Origin: Gammaproteobacteria bacterium
Lineage (GTDB): Bacteria > Pseudomonadota > Gammaproteobacteria > SZUA-229
Direction of reading: 5' to 3'
Length of the DNA stretch: 64,000 nucleotides
NCBI GenBank assembly: GCA_026195255.1
Contig: JAPHSS010000011.1
Coordinates: 61,481-125,480 of the forward strand
Made by a program: the position numbers and the translations under genes. The notes under the pieces are model-generated. The model was not told where the DNA came from and searched no databases. It worked only from the letters and a program-made list of their open reading frames with translations. Positions 48,378 through 58,057 of the stretch are shown piece by piece. Numbering within the stretch: the first letter of the stretch is position 1; every line of letters starts with the position of its first letter.

Positions 48378-48410
48378 ATTGCCAATGTGAAATATCAGGC
48401 AATAGCTTAA
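48371..48410. terminator. 13-bp perfect hairpin downstream of rimO
   Basis: TTAAGCTATTGCC (48371-48383) pairs perfectly with GGCAATAGCTTAA (48398-48410) around a 14-base loop, 6 bases after the end of rimO (minus strand). No T tract follows on that strand. The stem and loop sizes are close to those of the pdxJ-barA hairpin. Confidence 0.55.
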
Positions 48411-48416
48411 ATTTAG

Positions 48417-49760
48417 CTATTCAACTTCAATCGCAAATAAATCATGCTCACTAGAGTCTGTGATTTTTACATCAATTAAAGTACCCGCTTCATATTGTTT
48501 ATCCGAGTCTACAAAGACCAGTCCGTCTATTTCGGGGGCATCGGCTTTGCTACGCGCGATTATACCTTCTTCATCAATGTCGTCGACCATCACCTGCATG
48601 GTCTGGCCAACTTTTTTACTGAGTTTACTGGCACTAATTTCAGCCTGTAATTGCATAAACCGTTGTAGGCGATCCTGTTTGACATCTTCTGGTACCTGTT
48701 CAGCAATATGGTTGGCAGTTGCACCTTCAACCGGGGAATAAGCAAAACAACCTACACGATCAAGATCGGCTTCCACAAGAAAGTCGAGTAGTTCTTTGAA
48801 ATCATCTTCAGTCTCACCAGGAAAACCGGCTATAAAAGTACTGCGTAGAGTGATGTCGGGACAGATTTCACGCCATTTTTTTATACGCGCCAACACGTTT
48901 TCAGAGCTGGCAGGGCGTTTCATTGCACGTAATATACTGTGGCTGGCGTGTTGAAAGGGGATGTCCAGATAAGGCAGGATTTTACCTTCAGCCATTAATG
49001 GAATGACATTATCAACATGGGGATATGGGTATACATAATGCATCCGCGTCCATATGCCTAACTCCCCCAGGTTATTGGCCAGATCTTCAAATTTTGTTTT
49101 TATTGGACGACCATTCCAGAAATCAGTCTGGTACTTCATGTCTACACCATAAGCACTGGTATCTTGTGAAATTACGAGCAGTTCTTTAACACCGCTATTT
49201 ACCAGATTTTCAGCTTCAGTCATTACTTCACCAATGGGTCGACTTACCAGATCGCCTCTTAATGAAGGGATAATGCAGAATGTACAACGGTGATTACAAC
49301 CCTCAGATATTTTTAAATAGGCATAATGTTTAGGGGTGAGCTTAATGCCAGCGGGTGGTATCAAACTGATGTAAGGGTCATGTAGCGGTGGTAAGTGCTC
49401 ATGAACCGCTTCTAAAACCTCATTTGCCGCATGAGGGCCGGTTACTGCTAAAACCTGTGGGTAGTTGTTGGAGACAATGTCCCCTTTTGCACCCAGACAG
49501 CCTGTCACTATAACTTTGCCATTTTCGTTTAAAGCCTCACCTATGGCATCGAGTGACTCTTCTACTGCGTCATCTATAAAACCGCAGGTATTGACCACAA
49601 CAATATCTGAACCTTCGTATGATGGGCTTATTTCATAACCTTCGGCGCGTAATTTGGTAATAATCTGCTCAGAATCGACCAGCGCTTTAGGGCAGCCAAG
49701 GCTAATGAAACCGACTTTTTTTGAGTTTTGTGGTGTATCTTTATCTGATATGGATGACAT
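48417..49760 (-). CDS. rimO: Ribosomal protein uS12 methylthiotransferase RimO
   Basis: 447 residues: N-terminal UPF0004 domain ([30 protein letters not shown]), the radical SAM cluster in [18 protein letters not shown] and a C-terminal TRAM domain (about 380-445). It attaches a methylthio group to Asp88 of ribosomal protein uS12 using SAM. The GCPK and GDLVSRP patterns separate it from MiaB. Alone, divergent from the TPR-like gene. Confidence 0.96.
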   Translation of the reverse strand: MSSISDKDTPQNSKKVGFISLGCPKALVDSEQIITKLRAEGYEISPSYEGSDIVVVNTCGFIDDAVEESLDAIGEALNENGKVIVTGCLGAKGDIVSNNYPQVLAVTGPHAANEVLEAVHEHLPPLHDPYISLIPPAGIKLTPKHYAYLKISEGCNHRCTFCIIPSLRGDLVSRPIGEVMTEAENLVNSGVKELLVISQDTSAYGVDMKYQTDFWNGRPIKTKFEDLANNLGELGIWTRMHYVYPYPHVDNVIPLMAEGKILPYLDIPFQHASHSILRAMKRPASSENVLARIKKWREICPDITLRSTFIAGFPGETEDDFKELLDFLVEADLDRVGCFAYSPVEGATANHIAEQVPEDVKQDRLQRFMQLQAEISASKLSKKVGQTMQVMVDDIDEEGIIARSKADAPEIDGLVFVDSDKQYEAGTLIDVKITDSSEHDLFAIEVE

Positions 49761-49940
49761 TGTGTATTGACTTGTTTGATAACTAAACGGCTATTTTAAC
49801 AGGCCAGGAGAAATATTGCTCATACTGTGACATATCTGGCAAAACTTTATACCCAGGTATTGGTCGAAGGTTAGTATTAGTGCCATAATTACTGCTTGCA
49901 TGATGCGTGTTTTTAAGTGCCACTCGGGCAAAGGATAAAA

Positions 49941-50444
49941 ATGATCATAAAAGAAAATAAGCAGAACGTAACTGAACATTGTAATTATTTTGTAGAGGGT
50001 CTGGGTTATCTAAAAGAGTACTCAGTTCCACAGGCTTTAAACAATTTTCAACGAGCATATGATGCTGCGCCTTATGGTGATATCTATCATAATAAGTACG
50101 CTTCATATTGCGGCTTAGCACGTGTATTAACCGGTGATCGAGCCGGTGTGGAATTATGCCGTGATGCTGCAAGGCAAGAGGCTGTTGATGGTGATGTTTA
50201 TCTCAATCTGGCTTATGCAGAATTACATATGAAAAGCCGAAAGCGCAGTATTAAAACCCTGGAAAAAGGCTTATATGTTGATAGTCATCACCCGGGTTTA
50301 AATAAACTTCAACGACATCTTGGGACCCGCTCAAAGCAGGTTATATCATTTGTTTCCAGAGATAGCTTCTTAAATAAAACGTTGGGTAGACTTTCTCGTA
50401 AAAAACCTTCGTCGCAAAGCTGGACATTTCAACAATTATTATAA
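49941..50444 (+). CDS. Small TPR-like protein of unknown function
   Basis: 167 residues from the ATG at 49941, which has an AAAGGA ribosome site. Helical repeats (ALNNFQRAYDAAPYGDIYHNKYA, then YLNLAYAELHMKSRKRSIKTLEKGLYVD) resemble two to three tetratricopeptide repeats, followed by a basic tail (SRKKPSSQSW). No signal peptide. Partners are unknown. It ends two bases before slyX, which runs the other way. Confidence 0.65.
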   Translation: MIIKENKQNVTEHCNYFVEGLGYLKEYSVPQALNNFQRAYDAAPYGDIYHNKYASYCGLARVLTGDRAGVELCRDAARQEAVDGDVYLNLAYAELHMKSRKRSIKTLEKGLYVDSHHPGLNKLQRHLGTRSKQVISFVSRDSFLNKTLGRLSRKKPSSQSWTFQQLL

Positions 50445-50446
50445 AA

Positions 50447-50674
50447 TTAGTAATGAGGGGGTGGGCTCTCTTCATCGGCGGAGAGAATATTGTTCTCTCC
50501 GCTAGATTTTAATTTCTCATCCATCTGTTTTACTTTTTCAAGTAAAACACAGAGTAATTTATCCTGTTCGTATACAATTTTATCTAAAGACAAAATATGA
50601 TCTTCCTGATGAGTGAGTCGAATTTCCAGGTCAACTATTTTTTCTTGCAGCCTGTTTTCAGCTGAGGAACTCAT
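50447..50674 (-). CDS. slyX: SlyX family coiled-coil protein
   Basis: 75 residues: a short coiled coil (RLQEKIVDLEIRLTHQEDHI) and the family's C-terminal PPPHY. The family is widespread in proteobacteria and has no known function; it often sits near fkp or slyD. Here it overlaps the cysZ gene by 4 bases (ATGA), so the two are cotranscribed. Confidence 0.9.
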   Translation of the reverse strand: MSSSAENRLQEKIVDLEIRLTHQEDHILSLDKIVYEQDKLLCVLLEKVKQMDEKLKSSGENNILSADEESPPPHY

Positions 50675-51447
50675 GAAATCTTTTCATCGCTAGCATTATC
50701 AATATAAATAATATCCTTATGTTTAACCCACAATGACGTTGCGCCGGCCACACTTGCAGGCATTGCAATCAGGTTTAAGACGGGAATACTGGTAAACAAC
50801 ATAACGCCACCGCCAAAGCTCAGTGAGAGGCTGCGTTTTGAAACAGCCTGTTTGTTGATATCTTTAAAAAACTTATTGTGATTAGCCATAGGATAATCAA
50901 GATACTCTAATGATAACATCCATGCGCCAAACACTAGCCAGATAAAAGGCGCTGCAAGATTAATGACAGGTATTAGTGTGATTATGAATAACAACACCCA
51001 CCATTTTATGAAATAAAGCAATTTGCCCACTTCAGAACCAATGCTGCGTTTAATCATTTCAGCAGTTGGGTAACTCGGCCCGGTATCCAGGGCTTGCCCT
51101 GTTAAATGTTTTTCAACTTTTTCTGCCAGTAAACTATTAAATGGCGCGGCAATTAAGTTGGCTAGAAAAGTAAAGCTATAAAATATAACCAGCAATATCA
51201 TAATTGCAAATAATGGCCATAATAACCAGATTAATGCAGTTTCCAGCCAGCTTAACCAGTCGGGAAAATCAGGTAATAAGCTGCTCATCCATTCATCAAA
51301 CTTAACTAATAAATACCAGCTTGCACCACCAAAAAGTGCCACATTAATACTTAGGGGAATGACTACAAAACGTCGTAAACCAGGTTGAGTAATCAGTTTT
51401 AAGCCACTGAATATATGGCCGAAGCCGGAGAGTATATTTCCAATCAT
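50671..51447 (-). CDS. cysZ: CysZ sulfate transporter
   Basis: 258 residues, the CysZ/EI24 family length, with hydrophobic segments near 20-45, 70-100, 140-175 and 205-235. The opening FGHIFSGLKLITQPGLRRFVV and the middle NLIAAPFNSLLAEKVEKHL are characteristic. It imports sulfate for cysteine synthesis through the inner membrane. It is first in the cysZ-slyX unit. Confidence 0.92.
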   Translation of the reverse strand: MIGNILSGFGHIFSGLKLITQPGLRRFVVIPLSINVALFGGASWYLLVKFDEWMSSLLPDFPDWLSWLETALIWLLWPLFAIMILLVIFYSFTFLANLIAAPFNSLLAEKVEKHLTGQALDTGPSYPTAEMIKRSIGSEVGKLLYFIKWWVLLFIITLIPVINLAAPFIWLVFGAWMLSLEYLDYPMANHNKFFKDINKQAVSKRSLSLSFGGGVMLFTSIPVLNLIAMPASVAGATSLWVKHKDIIYIDNASDEKIS

Positions 51448-51540
51448 AATGTTTATATATATTTTCGTTTGTTAAGGTGGCAGAGTTTATTGAGTAAGTC
51501 TCGGTGAGCTCTCTACACCTAAATATTGTAAGAATATTCA

Positions 51541-51616
51541 GGAGTCGGAGTCAAATTTGATAAAACTAGTTTGCAGTATTTATAATACCTTAAATATCAA
51601 ATTTGATTACGACCCC
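51541..51616. repeat. Palindromic element, GGAGTCAAATTT family, copy 2
   Basis: Imperfect 21-bp arms, GGAGTCGGAGTCAAATTTGAT (51541-51561) against the reverse of 51596-51616, enclose 34 bases between cysZ and the FGGY kinase. The inner AGTCAAATTT matches copy 1 at 15219. Confidence 0.65.
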
Positions 51617-51634
51617 GAGTTTAAATTTTGTGCC

Positions 51635-52924
51635 TCACTGGCAATCATGTTTGTGTATATATCCACGCAATGCCAATAGCGCGCTACCATAACATGCCTC
51701 GCTAAATTCTGCCTGTTTTACATTAATACCTAATGTTCGTTTACGTATTTCAGTCCAGGCCGAGTTTTTACTTCCACCACCCGCTGTTACCACCTGAGTC
51801 GGGTAGGGGGCACCCAGCTGTTGTAACTTCTGGTAGCCATCGAGCTCTATTTGACTAATACCTTCTAACATAGCCTGAAAAAATTCGAGTTCAGTTTTAG
51901 CTTTTGGTTCCAGTCGAGGTTTTAGTTTTGCATCATTAACAGGAAATCGCTCACCTGCGCTTACTAAAGGGTAGTAATCAAGCAGGGTAGGTTGTTGTGG
52001 TTTGAGCAACTGGCTCATTGTGTCCATCTGTTGAGGCGTGAAGTAATGCTGTAAAACTGCACCACCTGAATTAGATGCGCCTCCTGCAAGCCAGTATTTA
52101 CCCAGTTTATGACTATAGATACCAAATTCAGGTGCATTTACTGGTTTTTCTGAAATGACTTTTAATACCAGTGTACTGCCAAGTGAAGTCACAGCATCAC
52201 CGGGTTTATTGGAACCAGTGGCGATAAAGGCGGCAATGCTATCGGTTGTACCGCTGATTATCTGGCAATCAGATCCAAGTCCAAAAGAATTGTTATTAAT
52301 ACTAGAAATGAAGTTTCCAGGTGGTAAGACTTTAGGTAATAATGCCAGGTCGATTTTGAGTTGTGCAAGCCATTCGGGCCAGCAAGCTTTGATGGGGTCA
52401 TAACCTGTTTTTAAAGCATTGTTTTCATCACTAATATCAAAGCGACCGCATAACTTCCCCACAATCCAGTCTGCCTGATGTACTAAATATGTAACATCTG
52501 GATATTCTTGCTGTAAATAAAGTAATTTGGCCAAACCAGAACTTGTGCCATGAGCTGCGCTGGAAGATGGCGCAATAGATTTAATTAACTCAGCTTGCTC
52601 AGTGCAAAAACCATCGTTATACATTCTGGCTGGGGCTAGAGGGGTACCCTGCTCATTACAGGCTAAAACAGTGCCGGAGGTACCATTGACTGAAATGGCC
52701 CTGACCTTATTAACATCTATATGGCTGAATAATTCACTTAATACTTTTTCAGTTGCCTGCCACCAGAGGTTTGCATCCTGAGTGATGGAGTTACCCTGTT
52801 TTTCGGGGGCGGGAAGTGATGTTTTACAGATGTGTAATAAGGCTTTATTGTTGTTGATGGCGCAGGCTCTAACGCCCGATGTGCCGAGATCGATACCTAT
52901 ATAGAGAGAGGGGGTGTTGGTCAT
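51635..52924 (-). CDS. FGGY-family carbohydrate kinase
   Basis: 429 residues with the ATPase patterns YIGIDLGTSGVRACAI, ISVNGTSGTVLAC, ISGTTDSIAAF, LGSTLVLK and VTAGGGSKNSAW. Full-length FGGY kinases are about 500 residues, so this is a shorter type, similar to proposed D-ribulose kinases of cyanobacteria and plants; the sugar is uncertain. It phosphorylates a sugar with ATP in the cytoplasm. It is alone on the minus strand between palindromic elements. Confidence 0.8.
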   Translation of the reverse strand: MTNTPSLYIGIDLGTSGVRACAINNNKALLHICKTSLPAPEKQGNSITQDANLWWQATEKVLSELFSHIDVNKVRAISVNGTSGTVLACNEQGTPLAPARMYNDGFCTEQAELIKSIAPSSSAAHGTSSGLAKLLYLQQEYPDVTYLVHQADWIVGKLCGRFDISDENNALKTGYDPIKACWPEWLAQLKIDLALLPKVLPPGNFISSINNNSFGLGSDCQIISGTTDSIAAFIATGSNKPGDAVTSLGSTLVLKVISEKPVNAPEFGIYSHKLGKYWLAGGASNSGGAVLQHYFTPQQMDTMSQLLKPQQPTLLDYYPLVSAGERFPVNDAKLKPRLEPKAKTELEFFQAMLEGISQIELDGYQKLQQLGAPYPTQVVTAGGGSKNSAWTEIRKRTLGINVKQAEFSEACYGSALLALRGYIHKHDCQ

Positions 52925-52944
52925 GTTTTGTATTATGAATTATC

Positions 52945-52999
52945 AGGTGTCGGAGTCAATTCTCATTTTACAGCGGGCAATTTTCAGGTGTTGGGGCCA
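52945..52999. repeat. Partial GGAGTCAATT-type element
   Basis: Near-direct repeats CAGGTGTCGGAGTCAATT and CAGGTGTTGGGGCCATAT lie about 30 bases apart just upstream of the FGGY kinase. They resemble one end of the GGAGTCAAATTT family, but the other arm is missing. Confidence 0.45.
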
Positions 53000-53191
53000 T
53001 ATTAAGCCATAAAACGTATGAGATGAGTTGTGTCACAATTTTTATGTCGAGATATTTAACAATATGAGTTAGAAATATAACGCAAAAAGTATTTATCACT
53101 ATAATAATTAATTACTTATGTGTGTGGCATGAGTTTTGCTCTATACAATTAAAAAATAATATAAATATAAAATTAATTAGGCTGGCTTGAA

Positions 53192-53917
53192 ATGTTAAAA
53201 AAATTATTACAAGTACCTGTAATGCTCATAGCGTTACAGTCAGGAAATGTTCTATCGGCAGTGTTAAATGTTCCTGGTGACTTTCCAAATTCATTCCATA
53301 TGGATTTACTAGCTGGAGATGTTTTTATTGACTCTAGAGGCTCATTTGAAATGCTGTTAGATCAAAATCAAAATAGAATTAATTTTGATGCGACTACTTT
53401 TGATGGCACTGGTGCCGGCGTGGGAACATCGCAGTTAATGCTCACATCAGATCAGGACTGGAGAATAGCTGATTTTAGCTTTTTTGGTGGATCAGGCAGT
53501 ATTTATATTACAGGTAATGGTACTGGCTCTTTAATTGATAATGGTAATGAGACGGGTGAGTGGACGCTAGAGACGCCGATGTATATGCTCTGGAATGAAT
53601 TAAGATTCGATTTTTCTGATTTTACCCTGTCATCAAATGCTACCTATCAGTTAGGTAGTGCAATTGATCCTGATACAGGTTTGCCCATTAGTGAGTTAAG
53701 TGGCACTTCAATGAGTTATGAAACGGGTTTAACCTATCTGGTTGGACAAGCCACTATAACAGGCCAGGAAGATCCTAATTTAAATGGAATCGTGATAACT
53801 ATGGGTGTAGAAGGGTTAGACCCTGTGTCTGCTGTGCCTGTACCGGCTGCTTTCTGGTTATTTGGTTCGGGTCTAATTGCTCTGGCAGGGGTAATTAGAA
53901 GAAAGGTTAATACTTAA
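53192..53917 (+). CDS. Secreted protein with VPLPA-type C-terminal sorting signal
   Basis: 241 residues. A signal peptide (about 1-22, ending SVLSA-like) and a C-terminal sorting segment VPVPAAFWLFGSGLIAL followed by a basic RRK tail, as in PEP-CTERM/VPLPA proteins that are processed by an exosortase and often displayed or secreted. The middle is Gly/Asp/Ser-rich with beta-strand character and no enzyme motif; it resembles other VPLPA proteins of unknown role. The exosortase is outside the window. Its 270-base upstream spacer is AT-rich. Confidence 0.78.
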   Translation: MLKKLLQVPVMLIALQSGNVLSAVLNVPGDFPNSFHMDLLAGDVFIDSRGSFEMLLDQNQNRINFDATTFDGTGAGVGTSQLMLTSDQDWRIADFSFFGGSGSIYITGNGTGSLIDNGNETGEWTLETPMYMLWNELRFDFSDFTLSSNATYQLGSAIDPDTGLPISELSGTSMSYETGLTYLVGQATITGQEDPNLNGIVITMGVEGLDPVSAVPVPAAFWLFGSGLIALAGVIRRKVNT

Positions 53918-53924
53918 TTATCAT

Positions 53925-53964
53925 TCCGACCTCGAGGGATAAGGGAGATAAACTCCGGGTCGGA
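53925..53964. terminator. Imperfect hairpin between convergent genes
   Basis: TCCGACCTCGAG (53925-53936) and CTCCGGGTCGGA (53953-53964) pair at 10 of 12 positions around a 16-base loop, between the VPLPA protein and queF. No T tract. It may terminate both genes or be a repeat element. Confidence 0.4.
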
Positions 53965-53991
53965 CATTGCTATTCAGGGCTCCGTTAAAAT

Positions 53992-54381
53992 TTAAGGTAA
54001 TACCACCGGCTCTGGCGCAACCCAGCCATCCTGTCTATGCTCGGCTATAACCGTAGTATAAACTCCACCACGCACATTGAACTCTGCTGTAATACGCATA
54101 AACCTGGGGTCTGTCGCGTCTACCAGATCACTTAAAATCTGGTTAGTAATATCTTCATGAAACGCACCCTGCTCACGAAATGACCACATATAGAGCTTGA
54201 ATGATTTGAGCTCAACGCATTTTTTGTCTGCAATATAATCTAAATGGATGGTTGCGAAGTCTGGTTGACCGGTTTTTGGGCAGATGCAGGTGAACTCGGG
54301 TGTATGGATGCGAACGGTGTAATCGCGCTCTGGGCGGGGGTTGTCAAATGTTTCAAGGTCTTTTGTTGGCTGTGTGCTCAT
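53992..54381 (-). CDS. queF: NADPH-dependent 7-cyano-7-deazaguanine reductase QueF
   Basis: 129 residues from the ATG at 54381 with a GAGA ribosome site; a start 42 bases upstream lacks support. Cys34 in [13 protein letters not shown] is the catalytic nucleophile and [14 protein letters not shown] the NADPH-binding motif, followed by FHEDI. The short length is the type I QueF. It reduces preQ0 to preQ1 for queuosine in tRNA. Divergent from smc. Confidence 0.94.
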   Translation of the reverse strand: MSTQPTKDLETFDNPRPERDYTVRIHTPEFTCICPKTGQPDFATIHLDYIADKKCVELKSFKLYMWSFREQGAFHEDITNQILSDLVDATDPRFMRITAEFNVRGGVYTTVIAEHRQDGWVAPEPVVLP

Positions 54382-54543
54382 GGGTTTCTCTATATAAGTG
54401 TAAATTTTGGCGGCATTATACAATGAAATTGATATACTAGGCGGCTTGAACCTGAAATTTAGTTGTTAAGCTTTGTTCTGCAGCTATTGGAAGTATCAGG
54501 TCGTAAAATCAGATCAAATAAAAAATTATATAACGGGTTATAA

Positions 54544-57500
54544 ATGCGTTTAAGCAAAATCAAACTGGCGGGCTTCAAATCTTTTGTAGATCCCACTACC
54601 ATTGAGTTTCCATCTAATTTAAACGGTATCGTAGGGCCAAATGGCTGCGGCAAATCAAATACCATAGATGCGGTACGTTGGGTTATGGGTGAATCATCGG
54701 CCAAGCACTTACGTGGTGCTTCCATGGACGATGTCATTTTCAGTGGTTCATCTTCACGTAAACCTGTAAGTCAGGCATCAGTTGAGCTGATTTTTGATAA
54801 TAGTGAAGGTAAGTTAGAAGGCCCATACGCCACGTTTACTGAGATATCGGCAAAACGTATGGTAACCCGTGATGGTCAGTCAAAGTATTTTCTTAATGGC
54901 AGTAAGTGTCGCCGCCGTGATATTGCCGACCTGTTTCTGGGTACCGGTTTAGGCCCGCGTAGTTACGCGATTATCGAGCAGGGCATGATTTCACGATTAA
55001 TTGATGCCAAACCCGAAGAGTTGCGCTCGTTCCTGGAAGAAGCGGCGGGTATCTCTAAATATAAAGAGCGCCGTCGTGAAACAGAAACACGTATTCGTCA
55101 TACCCGTGAAAATCTGGAGCGTTTAGATGACCTGCGTGAAGAAATTGATAAACAGTTAGAGCGCTTACAGCGTCAATCTCGAACTGCCGAAAAATATAAA
55201 GAACTAAAAGTTGATGAACGTCGCTTAAAAGCTGAACATCTGGCATTACGCTGGAAAGAACTTCATGGACAGATGGAAACCCGTGAACAGGCAATCGAAG
55301 AACAGGAAACCCGTTTACAGCAAGTCATTGCTGAACAACGCGCAGTTGAATCTGAGTTAGAAACCTTACGTGAACAACGTGTAGAGCAAAATGAATCATT
55401 AAATGCAGTTCAGGCGCGCTTTTATAGTCTGGGTTCTGAAATTTCACGTATTGAACAAAATATTCAGCATGAAAAAGAAATTCTTAACCGTCAGCAAAAT
55501 GATTTAAATGAGCTGGAAAGCGCGTTAAGTGAAATTCAGGAGTCATTACAGTCTGACCGTGAACAGTTAGAAGAAATTGATTTAGTATTGAGTGAGGCCG
55601 AGCCTAAACTTGAAATGCAACGGGAGTCGCAACAGGCGATAAATGAGCATTTGCATGAAGCTGAACAGGCTATGCAGGAATGGCAAAGTGCCTGGGATTT
55701 ACATAATGAACAGGCTGCAAAACCCTCGCAAACAGCGCAGGTTGAACGTACCCGCATGGAGCAGCTTGAGAAACATGTATTACAGTTAAAACAACGTCAG
55801 GAAAAAGTCGAAGAAGAAAAACGTAAACTTGTTGGCGATGATTTAGAAATTGAGTTAGAGCAGTTACGTGAACAGAGTGAAACTGCAGAAATGAAAAAAT
55901 CAGAAATGCAGGATAAGGTTTCTGACGTTATAGATCAAATTCGTAATCAACGTGAAAAATCGACACAGTTTAGCCAGGAAGAAGATGGTTTACGTCGAAA
56001 GTTAAATGAGAGTCGTGGTCGCCTGGCTTCACTTGAAGCTTTACAGAAAGCAGCTCTGGGTAAAAATGAAAATGCAGTGGGTGGCTGGTTAGAAAAACAT
56101 GGTTTATCTGATAACTCTCGCCTGGCTGAAAATATTGAAGTAGATGCGGGTTGGGAAAGGGCAGCAGAAACTGTGCTGGGTTCTCACCTTGAAGCGGTTT
56201 GTGTCGATGGAATGGACGCCGTGGCACAGGTGCTGGGTGATTTAGAACAGGGTAATCTGAACTTGTTTGATACCTCATCCTCTGCAACGCTTAAAGATGA
56301 AAGTTCAAGTTTAGCCAGCAAAATTAAATCATCAGTCTCTTTGGCCGGTATTTTAAATGGCGTTAAAGCGGCAGATGATTTGAATCAGGCTTTAGCTATG
56401 CGAGCTTCATTAACGGCTAATGAGTCGGTTATTACAGCTGACGGTATCTGGTTAGGTCAGTCATGGTTGCGCGTGGCCCGTGATAAAGATGAAAAGTCTG
56501 GTGTATTGGCGCGTGAGCTGGAAATAAAAGAACTGCAACAGCTGATAGAAGAGCAGGATATGACGCTTGAGGAACTGGAAGTTCAAATTCAGGATGCCCG
56601 GGCACAGTTACAAAACATAGAGCAACAGCGTGAGCAATGGCAGGCAGAGTTAAATAATACCCATAGCCAGTGTTCACAGATTCAGGCGCAGTTAACCTCA
56701 GGTCAGTCAAAGTTAGAGCAATTATTGAGTCGTAATCAGAATCTGCAGGAAGAATCAGTAGAAATTTCAAAAAACATTGAACGTCAGCAAGATGAAATGG
56801 AAGAGGCGCGTCGCAAACGTAATGAAGCGATGACGCAAATGGAATCTCTGTCACGTGAACGCGAAGAGTTAACGGGTAAACGAGAAAGTTTACAAAACCA
56901 GTTGCTAGAAGCACGTAGTAAAGCACAGAATGAACGAGAGTCTGTACATGAATTAGCGATTCAAATTGAATCTCGTCGAACTTTAAAGCGAAATTTAGAA
57001 CAGAATATAGAGCGCATGGCTCGGCAGTTAGAGTCTCAACAACAACGCCGTGAAGAATTAACAGAAAGTTTGCAAACAGTTCATTCGGGTGAAGATAAAG
57101 CGGAAGAACTGGAAACTTTGCTTGAAGAAAGATTACAGGTTGAAGAGCAGTTAACAGAAGCTCGACGATCTGTTGAAAGCATTGATAATAGTTTGCGCCA
57201 GCTTGAACAGAAACGTAACGAATTAGATCAGAAATCACAGATGATTCGTTCAAGTTTAGAACAGGCGCGTTTAAATACCTCAGAAGTTAAAGTACGAAGT
57301 CAGACAGTTCAGGAGCAGCTTGCAGAAACCGATTTTAAAGCCGAAGACTTGCTTGAAGAGTTAGGTGAAGATGCAAACATTGATGTCTGGTCGCGTAAGG
57401 TTGAAGAAATAGCTCAGCGTATTTCACGTCTTGGGCCCATTAACCTTGCTGCAATCGAAGAGTTTGAAGAGCAAAATAAACGTAAAGAGTATCTGGACTC

Positions 57501-58047
57501 TCAGCACGGGGATATTATTGAAGCCTTAGAAACACTGGAAGCGGCTATTGCCAAAATCGATAAAGAAACCCGTACTAAATTTAAAGACACCTATGAGCAT
57601 GTTAATGCCCGAATTCAGGAAATGTTCCCACGATTATTTGGTGGCGGACAGGCGTACCTTGAATTAACGGGTGATGATTTACTGGATACCGGGGTGGTTG
57701 TAATGGCTCGTCCACCGGGAAAACGTATTAGTCATATCCAGTTAATGTCAGGCGGTGAAAAAGCCTTAACTGCAGTTGCCCTGGTATTTGCTATTTTTGA
57801 ACTAAATCCAGCTCCATTCTGTATGTTAGATGAAGTTGATGCTCCGCTAGATGAAGCTAACGTTGGGCGTTTCTGCTCATTGGTAAAAGCCATGTCTAAA
57901 ACTGTGCAGTTTATTTTTATTACTCACCATAAAGTGACCATGGAAATGGCGCAAACGATGAGTGGTGTTACTATGCGTGAAGCAGGTGTATCACGTCTGG
58001 TTTCTGTTGATATTGAAGAAGCTGCGAAAATGGTAGAAAGCGCGTAA
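54544..58047 (+). CDS. smc: Chromosome partition protein SMC
   Basis: 1167 residues: N-terminal Walker A GPNGCGKSN (about 32-40), two long coiled coils (about 170-500 and 660-1000) with a hinge (about 510-650), and a C-terminal ABC signature LMSGGEKAL with Walker B FCMLDEVDAPLD. It organises the chromosome as a dimer; the ScpA and ScpB partners are not in the window. It is 10 bases before zipA, the standard smc-zipA-ligA cluster. Confidence 0.97.
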   Translation: MRLSKIKLAGFKSFVDPTTIEFPSNLNGIVGPNGCGKSNTIDAVRWVMGESSAKHLRGASMDDVIFSGSSSRKPVSQASVELIFDNSEGKLEGPYATFTEISAKRMVTRDGQSKYFLNGSKCRRRDIADLFLGTGLGPRSYAIIEQGMISRLIDAKPEELRSFLEEAAGISKYKERRRETETRIRHTRENLERLDDLREEIDKQLERLQRQSRTAEKYKELKVDERRLKAEHLALRWKELHGQMETREQAIEEQETRLQQVIAEQRAVESELETLREQRVEQNESLNAVQARFYSLGSEISRIEQNIQHEKEILNRQQNDLNELESALSEIQESLQSDREQLEEIDLVLSEAEPKLEMQRESQQAINEHLHEAEQAMQEWQSAWDLHNEQAAKPSQTAQVERTRMEQLEKHVLQLKQRQEKVEEEKRKLVGDDLEIELEQLREQSETAEMKKSEMQDKVSDVIDQIRNQREKSTQFSQEEDGLRRKLNESRGRLASLEALQKAALGKNENAVGGWLEKHGLSDNSRLAENIEVDAGWERAAETVLGSHLEAVCVDGMDAVAQVLGDLEQGNLNLFDTSSSATLKDESSSLASKIKSSVSLAGILNGVKAADDLNQALAMRASLTANESVITADGIWLGQSWLRVARDKDEKSGVLARELEIKELQQLIEEQDMTLEELEVQIQDARAQLQNIEQQREQWQAELNNTHSQCSQIQAQLTSGQSKLEQLLSRNQNLQEESVEISKNIERQQDEMEEARRKRNEAMTQMESLSREREELTGKRESLQNQLLEARSKAQNERESVHELAIQIESRRTLKRNLEQNIERMARQLESQQQRREELTESLQTVHSGEDKAEELETLLEERLQVEEQLTEARRSVESIDNSLRQLEQKRNELDQKSQMIRSSLEQARLNTSEVKVRSQTVQEQLAETDFKAEDLLEELGEDANIDVWSRKVEEIAQRISRLGPINLAAIEEFEEQNKRKEYLDSQHGDIIEALETLEAAIAKIDKETRTKFKDTYEHVNARIQEMFPRLFGGGQAYLELTGDDLLDTGVVVMARPPGKRISHIQLMSGGEKALTAVALVFAIFELNPAPFCMLDEVDAPLDEANVGRFCSLVKAMSKTVQFIFITHHKVTMEMAQTMSGVTMREAGVSRLVSVDIEEAAKMVESA

Positions 58048-58057
58048 AGGTTAACTA

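Noticed and set aside
56432..57253. 273-codon antisense ORF inside smc
   Set aside because: It is a shadow of the coiled-coil coding region, with Leu-rich composition and no family.
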